A stretch of 64,000 bases of DNA from Tolypothrix sp. PCC 7712 (GTDB lineage: Bacteria > Cyanobacteriota > Cyanobacteriia > Cyanobacteriales > Nostocaceae), in the NCBI RefSeq assembly GCF_025860405.1, contig NZ_CP063785.1, forward strand, positions 124,001-188,000, written 5' to 3'. Shown here piece after piece: positions 59,805-64,000 of this stretch. The position numbers were made by a program, and so were the translations under genes. Within the stretch, counting starts at the first letter, position 1. Every line of letters begins with the position of its first letter. The notes under the pieces were generated by a model. That model did not search any database. It saw nothing but the letters and a program-made list of their open reading frames with translations, and had not been told where the DNA came from.

Positions 59805-62147
59805 ATGGCATCGCCAAACATACCCCACAACGCCTACACCAATGCACCGCAACAGCACCCTAACTTGATACTGGGTAGCCTACAACTGCTGTTTTGGCTC
59901 TTCTTCCGTCCTGCAGCCTGGCGTAACCACCTCAAACGCATTGACTCAACGTTAGACACCGATATCTCTTTAATTACCTTTATAGGACAAGGAAGATGGC
60001 GAAATCTTGCTCTGTGGAGACTTTTTATCCAGGGATATATCATCTTACCTATCCTGGTTAACTTACTGCTGGGTTTGGTGCTGTGGGCATTAGGTACACC
60101 AACTGCAACTATATTTATTAGCGTACCGTTCGGCTTGGCGGTAGGCTTGGTAGTGGGCTTGGTGTTCGGCTTGGCGGTAGGCTTGGCGTTTGTCTTGGCG
60201 TTCGGCTTGGCGTTTATCTTGGCATTTGCTTGGACGTTTGGCTTGGTGTTTGTCTTAGCGTTTGGCTTAGCGTTCGGCTTGACGTTTGGCTTGGCGTTCG
60301 GTTGGACGTTTGGCTTGGCGGTAGGCTGGGCGGTAAGCTTGGTGACAGGCTTGACGTTTGGCTTGGGGGTAGGCTTGGCATTCGGCTTGGCGGTAGGCTT
60401 GGTGGGAGGCTTGGCGGTAGGTTTGGTATTCGGCTTGGCAGTAGGCTTGGGTTTAACTATTCACTCATGGCGACCTTTCTTATCCTTTCCATTTCTCACA
60501 GTATGGAATTATCGACTCTTCAGATTAGACAAAATACGTAATGCTAAAAGTCCTTGTGTATTTCGCTATCACTCTGCATTCTGGGATGAATGGCAGCGTT
60601 TACATCTATTGGGCTTAGATGAGTATCTGCTTTTTGTCATCGAAAATAACCCAGTTGAAGGAAAAGCAGCCTTAGAATACTTGAGTACCAGTCATCAACG
60701 CTGGGCAGTTCAAGCAGTCCAAATTGAACTGGATGCTAGAAGTTTAGAAAACTGCGGCGATGTAGATGCTATCCGTCAAGTTCATCATAGATTGGCAAAT
60801 GGCGAACTTGAAAGCCCAGTTCGCACTCTACTTAACATTTTCAGTCGTATCAGCGAAGATGTGAATGCTGCACTGAATCAAACAACTACTTACAACAAAC
60901 GCCTAGCCCTCAGTCCTATCATTGACCGTTTAGACGTAAACTTGCAGGAATTTACTCGCAGTAGCGACAAATACACAATCCGTTTCCGTCCCATTGCCAA
61001 AAGTTGGCGTGAAATCATAGCCAAGCATACAGAAGAACTGGCAAAAGCTACCGAACTCCTTCAAGAAATTGACTCACCTTACATTACTGGTAATCCCATT
61101 ACACTAGAGCAAGGAATTTTCACAGGTCGTAATGACATTGGTACACGCATTGAGCAATTACTTCTAGACCGCCGTCGTCCACCTTTGCTACTCTACGGTC
61201 AGCGGCGTATGGGTAAAACTTCTCTACTCAATAACTTAGGAAAGCTGCTACCTAATACCATCATCCCCATGTTTGTAGACTTGCAAGGCGCACCCTCATC
61301 AGCTAGCAACCACGCAGGTTTTCTCTACAATCTGACAAGAGAAATGGTGAAATCAGCAAAACAGCAAGGTGTTACCCTACCACCCCTCACCCGCGAAGAG
61401 CTAACCTCTGACCCCTTTACCAGCTTTGACGAATGGCTAGATACAGTAGAACAGGTACTTGAAGAAAATACCGCCTTGCTAATGCTAGATGAGTTCGAGG
61501 TGCTAGACAGTGCCATAACCAAAGGACGCTTTGATGAGCAAGATATTCTAGGAATGCTGCGTCACCTCATCCAACATCGTCCCCGATTTAAGGTGTTGCT
61601 AGCTGGTTCCCATACAATTGAAGAATATCAACGCTGGGCTAGTTATCTCATTAATGTGCAGGTAGTGCATATCTCATACCTGAAAGAAGCAGAAGCGCGA
61701 CAACTCATTGAACGCCCTGTAAAAGATTTTACCCTACGCTATGAACCTGACGCGGTTGAGCGAGTTTTGCAACTTACCCGTTGTCACCCGTTTTTGATAC
61801 AACTACTTTGTGCAGAAATTATCGCCCTCAAAAATGAGCAAGACCCCTCTGTTCGCAGGTTGGCGACTTTAGCTGATGTAGAAGCAGCAATTCCCGAAGC
61901 TTTTAAAAGTGGCGGTTTCTTCTTCGCTGATATTCAAAATAACCAAGTAGATGATCATGGTAGGGGAATTTTACGCTTCATTGCAGCCCAAGGGGAAGGG
62001 GCGATGGTGAATATTCAAGCTATATCGCAACTGTTTCCTAATGCTGATCAGACTCTCAAGTTGCTGCTGCAAAGGGAGTTGATTGAGGAAATTGGGCAAG
62101 ATTATGGCTTTAGTGTGGAGTTGATTCGCCGTTGGTTTACTCTGTAA
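59805..62147 (+). CDS. Membrane-anchored STAND-like ATPase with a repeat-built transmembrane domain
   Basis: This 780-residue protein has a soluble head and two normal helices, followed at ~109-217 by a stretch made of four-residue units G-L-[AVT]-[VF] repeated about 27 times. The DNA is a 12-bp tandem repeat (60130-60455). After a ~200-residue linker comes SPYITGNPITLEQG, then a P-loop domain with Walker A YGQRRMGKTSLLNN (~463-476), Walker B ALLMLDEFEVLD (~556-567) and a winged-helix-like C-terminus ending RRWFTL. The repeat gives glycine-zipper helices able to pack into oligomers. Role unknown; a membrane effector under ATPase control is a hypothesis. Confidence 0.88.
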   Translation: MASPNIPHNAYTNAPQQHPNLILGSLQLLFWLFFRPAAWRNHLKRIDSTLDTDISLITFIGQGRWRNLALWRLFIQGYIILPILVNLLLGLVLWALGTPTATIFISVPFGLAVGLVVGLVFGLAVGLAFVLAFGLAFILAFAWTFGLVFVLAFGLAFGLTFGLAFGWTFGLAVGWAVSLVTGLTFGLGVGLAFGLAVGLVGGLAVGLVFGLAVGLGLTIHSWRPFLSFPFLTVWNYRLFRLDKIRNAKSPCVFRYHSAFWDEWQRLHLLGLDEYLLFVIENNPVEGKAALEYLSTSHQRWAVQAVQIELDARSLENCGDVDAIRQVHHRLANGELESPVRTLLNIFSRISEDVNAALNQTTTYNKRLALSPIIDRLDVNLQEFTRSSDKYTIRFRPIAKSWREIIAKHTEELAKATELLQEIDSPYITGNPITLEQGIFTGRNDIGTRIEQLLLDRRRPPLLLYGQRRMGKTSLLNNLGKLLPNTIIPMFVDLQGAPSSASNHAGFLYNLTREMVKSAKQQGVTLPPLTREELTSDPFTSFDEWLDTVEQVLEENTALLMLDEFEVLDSAITKGRFDEQDILGMLRHLIQHRPRFKVLLAGSHTIEEYQRWASYLINVQVVHISYLKEAEARQLIERPVKDFTLRYEPDAVERVLQLTRCHPFLIQLLCAEIIALKNEQDPSVRRLATLADVEAAIPEAFKSGGFFFADIQNNQVDDHGRGILRFIAAQGEGAMVNIQAISQLFPNADQTLKLLLQRELIEEIGQDYGFSVELIRRWFTL
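60130..60455 (+). repeat. 12-bp coding tandem repeat (GLAV/GLVF units)
   Basis: About 27 units resembling GGCTTGGCGGTA or GGCTTGGCGTTC run head to tail inside the gene at 59805. Because the period is a multiple of three, changes in unit number keep the frame and alter membrane-domain length by four residues each. Confidence 0.9.
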
Positions 62148-62479
62148 CAACTTGCGCGGAACACGGAAATGTTAAAGCTGAAGTTCCTACAACTTGCGCG
62201 GAACACGGAAACGTTAAAGCTGAAGTTTCTACAGCTTGCGCGAAACACGGAAATGTTAAAGCTGAAGTTCCTACAGCTTGCGCGGAACACGGAAATGTTA
62301 AAGCTGAAGTTCCTACAGCTTGCGCGGAACACGGAAATGTTAAAGCTGAAGTTCCTACAGCTTTAACGGAAGTTTCTACAACTCAAGCAGAACCTGAAAA
62401 CGTTGAGGCGCAAGTTTCTACAGTAACGCACCGCCAACGATCAGCTAATACCAAATCAAATAATGTTGGCGACAGATAA
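62132..62479 (+). CDS. Possible short repeat protein overlapping the STAND-like gene end
   Basis: This possible 115-residue ORF starts at TTG 62132, overlapping the ATPase gene in another frame by 16 bp, and is made of five 14-residue repeats with pattern T-[TA]-C-A-[EK]-H-G-N-V-K-A-E-V-[PS] and a polar tail. The Cys and His recur every 14 residues. Unit differences include both silent and replacement changes, and no ribosome-binding site of its own is visible. I report it as possible only; the array may be non-coding. Confidence 0.3.
   Translation: MVYSVTTCAEHGNVKAEVPTTCAEHGNVKAEVSTACAKHGNVKAEVPTACAEHGNVKAEVPTACAEHGNVKAEVPTALTEVSTTQAEPENVEAQVSTVTHRQRSANTKSNNVGDR
62147..62419 (+). repeat. 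42-bp tandem repeat array at the stop codon of the STAND-like gene
   Basis: Five near-identical 42-bp units start at 62147, 62189, 62231, 62273 and 62315, followed by a 21-bp half unit and a diverged unit (62378-62419). The first unit begins on the last base of the TAA. One frame (from TTG 62132 to 62479) is open throughout and gives 14-residue repeats TCAEHGNVKAEVP+T. The diverged unit still reads AEPENVEAQVS there, hinting at coding. Two other frames are open only because the period is divisible by three. Confidence 0.8.
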
Positions 62480-62602
62480 ATTCTTTGTAGGGGCATGGCA
62501 TCCACAATCTTTTGGCATATCAAATATCTTACTGGTGCCGTGCCCTACCCATTAGTCGCGTTCTTTTTTCAAAACTGTACAATATCAAATAATGTTGGCG
62601 AC
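62455..62602. repeat. 19-bp direct repeat bracketing a 110-bp insert
   Basis: ATCAAATAATGTTGGCGAC occurs at 62455-62473 and 62584-62602. The DNA between holds GTAGGGGCATGGC and GCCGTGCCCTAC, an inverted pair near its ends. The layout fits a small element with duplicated flanks, next to the MITE copy that follows. Confidence 0.6.
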
Positions 62603-62605
62603 CTA

Positions 62606-62833
62606 TCAATATATTCTAGAGGACATGGCAGTGCCCAGTGGTGCCAACTTCAGCTAAAAGCGATATAGGGCGGGCATTGTACAAATACCTCACACCCTCA
62701 TCCCCTAACCCCTTCTCCCCCAGGAGAAGGGGAATTAAATCTCTTGCTCCCCTCTCCCGGCGGGAGAGGGGCTGGGGGTGAGGGCGAAACCTTGCAACAA
62801 AGAGGGTTTTACGTTAAGTTGACACCACTGGGC
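62606..62833. mobile_element. MITE-like repeat, copy 2 (inverted relative to copy 1)
   Basis: Its reverse complement matches 44329-44572, including ATTCTAGAGG at the outer edge, GGCGGGCATTGTACAAATACC, the CCCCTTCTCCCCCAGGAGAAGG and CCCTCTCCCGGCGGGAGAGG hairpins and TTAAGTTGACACCA. The right end stops after CACTGGGC, where copy 1 continues, so this copy is slightly shorter on that side. Confidence 0.75.
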
Positions 62834-62903
62834 GACAACACACCCTACGCATCCCCTGCTATTACCAATTACCAATTACCCAATAACCAATGACAAATGC
62901 CAA

Positions 62904-64000
62904 CTACTCAATTTTGAGGTTAAATGGTAAACGTGCGTAGACTCCTTGGGGATCGTTCATTTTTTGCATAACTGATAATTCCTCTTGGAGTTTGGCAAAT
63001 TCGGCGGTGAGGGGATTGGATTGTTTTACCTGCGCCTTGGGAATTCCTAAAACACTGCGCGCTTCTTGGGTGGATATGCCAAAAAAGCGTTCTTCAAAGC
63101 TGCTATTTTGGGGATATTCTTTGACTTGCCAATCTTTGCCGAGTTTTGCTTGTTTGGCTGCATATTCTATCGCTGCACTCAATCCGCCAATTTCATCGAC
63201 TAAACCAATTTCTTTGGCGGCTGTACCAGACCAAACTCTACCTTGGGCAATTTCTGCTACTCTGGTTCCTGGGAGTTTGCGACCTTGAGATACTTTATTG
63301 AGGAACATATTGTAAATGCGGTTAACACTGCGCTGATAAAGTGCTAACTCTTCGGGTGATTTGGGACGCGAAACCGTTTGACTATCAGCATAACGTCCAG
63401 TTTTCACAGAATCCCAGGTAACACCATGATCATTGGCTAATTTTTGTCCGTTGAATAGTAAACCAAATACGCCAATGGAACCTGTAATAGTATTGGGTTC
63501 AGCAAAAATCCGGTTAGAATCGCTAGCTATCCAGTAACCACCAGAGGCGGCGACATCTCCCATAGAAACTACTACTGGTTTGACTTGACGAGTTAATCGC
63601 ACTTCGCGTTGCATGACTTCGGCGGCTGTAGCGCTACCACCAGGACTATTAACTCGCAAAATCACAGCTTTGATATCATCGTCTTGGCGGAGTTTGTTGA
63701 AGATTTTCGCATAGCGATCGCCTCCTACTTCACCATCGCCACCTTTACCATCAACTATCTCGCCTTCTGCATAGACTACAGCAATTTTATTTTTGGATTT
63801 GCGTTCTACACCCAATGTTTTCCCAGGAACTTGGGCGTATTCACTGAGGCTAATTTGGCGGAAGGTTTTATCATCTTTATCGCTATCGGTTAATTTTTTC
63901 AAATCGCTTACCACTTCATCAAGATAAGCTACCCGATCTACTAAACCATTAGACTTGGCTTGTGGTGCTTCTAATACTGCTTGATTATCTGCGATCGCCT
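62904..64000 (-). CDS. sppA: Signal peptide peptidase SppA, N-terminus outside the window
   Basis: The gene continues past the right edge; 365 codons are visible. They cover the second half of a 67K-type SppA: KIAVVYAEGEIVDG, LRVNSPGGSATAAEVM, the catalytic serine segment VSMGDVAASGGYWIAS and ITGSIGVFGLLFN, then AAKEIGLVDEIGGL. The catalytic Lys normally lies in the N-terminal half, not seen here. SppA is a membrane-bound Ser/Lys protease that degrades signal peptides. In cyanobacteria an SppA is linked to light-stress adaptation (established for Synechocystis). The stop at 62904 follows repeat-rich DNA. Confidence 0.93.
   Translation of the reverse strand, partial: AIADNQAVLEAPQAKSNGLVDRVAYLDEVVSDLKKLTDSDKDDKTFRQISLSEYAQVPGKTLGVERKSKNKIAVVYAEGEIVDGKGGDGEVGGDRYAKIFNKLRQDDDIKAVILRVNSPGGSATAAEVMQREVRLTRQVKPVVVSMGDVAASGGYWIASDSNRIFAEPNTITGSIGVFGLLFNGQKLANDHGVTWDSVKTGRYADSQTVSRPKSPEELALYQRSVNRIYNMFLNKVSQGRKLPGTRVAEIAQGRVWSGTAAKEIGLVDEIGGLSAAIEYAAKQAKLGKDWQVKEYPQNSSFEERFFGISTQEARSVLGIPKAQVKQSNPLTAEFAKLQEELSVMQKMNDPQGVYARLPFNLKIE

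Noticed and set aside
60230..60541. 103-codon ORF inside the STAND-like gene
   Set aside because: Alternate frame of the 12-bp repeat; pure low-complexity translation.
62102..62366. Additional open frames on both strands through the 42-bp array
   Set aside because: A repeat period divisible by three keeps several frames open; only one shows constraint in the diverged unit.

Overview
The window looks like chromosome from a filamentous, heterocyst-type cyanobacterium (Nostocales). The support is: many HIP1 octamers (GCGATCGC); heptanucleotide STRR arrays of the GTCAACA/GTCAACC type, typical of Nostoc/Anabaena/Calothrix; a sucrose synthase plus sucrose-phosphate-synthase operon; an A2-type cytochrome oxidase; and a very large cyanobacterial two-partner-secretion exoprotein. 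No rRNA, tRNA or CRISPR array was seen. The species cannot be named from sequence alone.

Layout. 0-9 kb: remnants of an SDR gene and the start of a flavin-reductase gene, a DUF389 membrane protein, a 1583-residue filamentous-haemagglutinin-like exoprotein and a 16-Cys copper-storage-like protein. 8.2-20.4 kb: a sucrose operon (ribbon-helix-helix-like microprotein, sucrose-phosphate synthase, STAS protein, sucrose synthase, degenerate sucrose-phosphatase-like protein), an OmpR-type response regulator, a cell-wall operon (paralogous microprotein, FtsI-type PBP, class A PBP) and a CHASE3 histidine kinase. 21.8-23.1 kb: a 517-bp MITE-like element with 50-bp terminal inverted repeats, a hydrolase pseudogene and an STRR element. 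23-41 kb: envelope and stress genes (M50-like protein, SH3, PRC-barrel/DUF2382, SLH, peptidoglycan-binding, DUF3611, MscS/DUF2254/DUF2238, general-stress protein) mixed with signalling genes (receiver, DUF4118-PAS kinase, five-module response regulator). 41-43.5 kb: a 5'-truncated coxA followed by an intact coxC. 44.7-54.3 kb: RND efflux pump and adaptor, rhodanese, SCP2, ArsR, DUF4405, sulfide:quinone oxidoreductase and a TauE/SafE exporter, together a sulfide/sulfite-handling region. 54.3-64 kb: BrnT/BrnA, a glycosyltransferase, a CheB fragment, two STAND-like ATPases flanking a GIY-YIG nuclease bracketed by repeats, a 42-bp tandem array and a partial sppA.

The most striking signal is regulatory. 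Four leftward promoters at 13.87, 14.61, 19.74 and 20.33 kb each carry three or four tandem 11-bp repeats (ATCGGGTAnnn on the + strand). The repeats sit at exactly the same distance from a -10-like hexamer: in the transcribed direction, CCC, 21 bp, then TAnnnT. Two of these promoters drive the sucrose and PBP operons, each opening with a paralogous RHH-like microprotein. The other two drive a pair of homologous putative small RNAs ending in terminator hairpins, one abutting the response-regulator gene and one abutting the kinase gene. I infer a compact two-component regulon joining osmolyte metabolism, wall synthesis and twin sRNAs.

A second, different set of 11-bp direct repeats (AGTGGAAAACT AGTGGAGAA) lies at four sites between 25.9 and 31.6 kb, again at a fixed distance (CCAC, 15 bp, T-rich/A-rich hexamer). 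These sites are upstream of the PRC-barrel, frameshifted OB-like, DUF3611 and receiver genes.

All identifications come from reading translated sequence and remembered family signatures. No database search was run.
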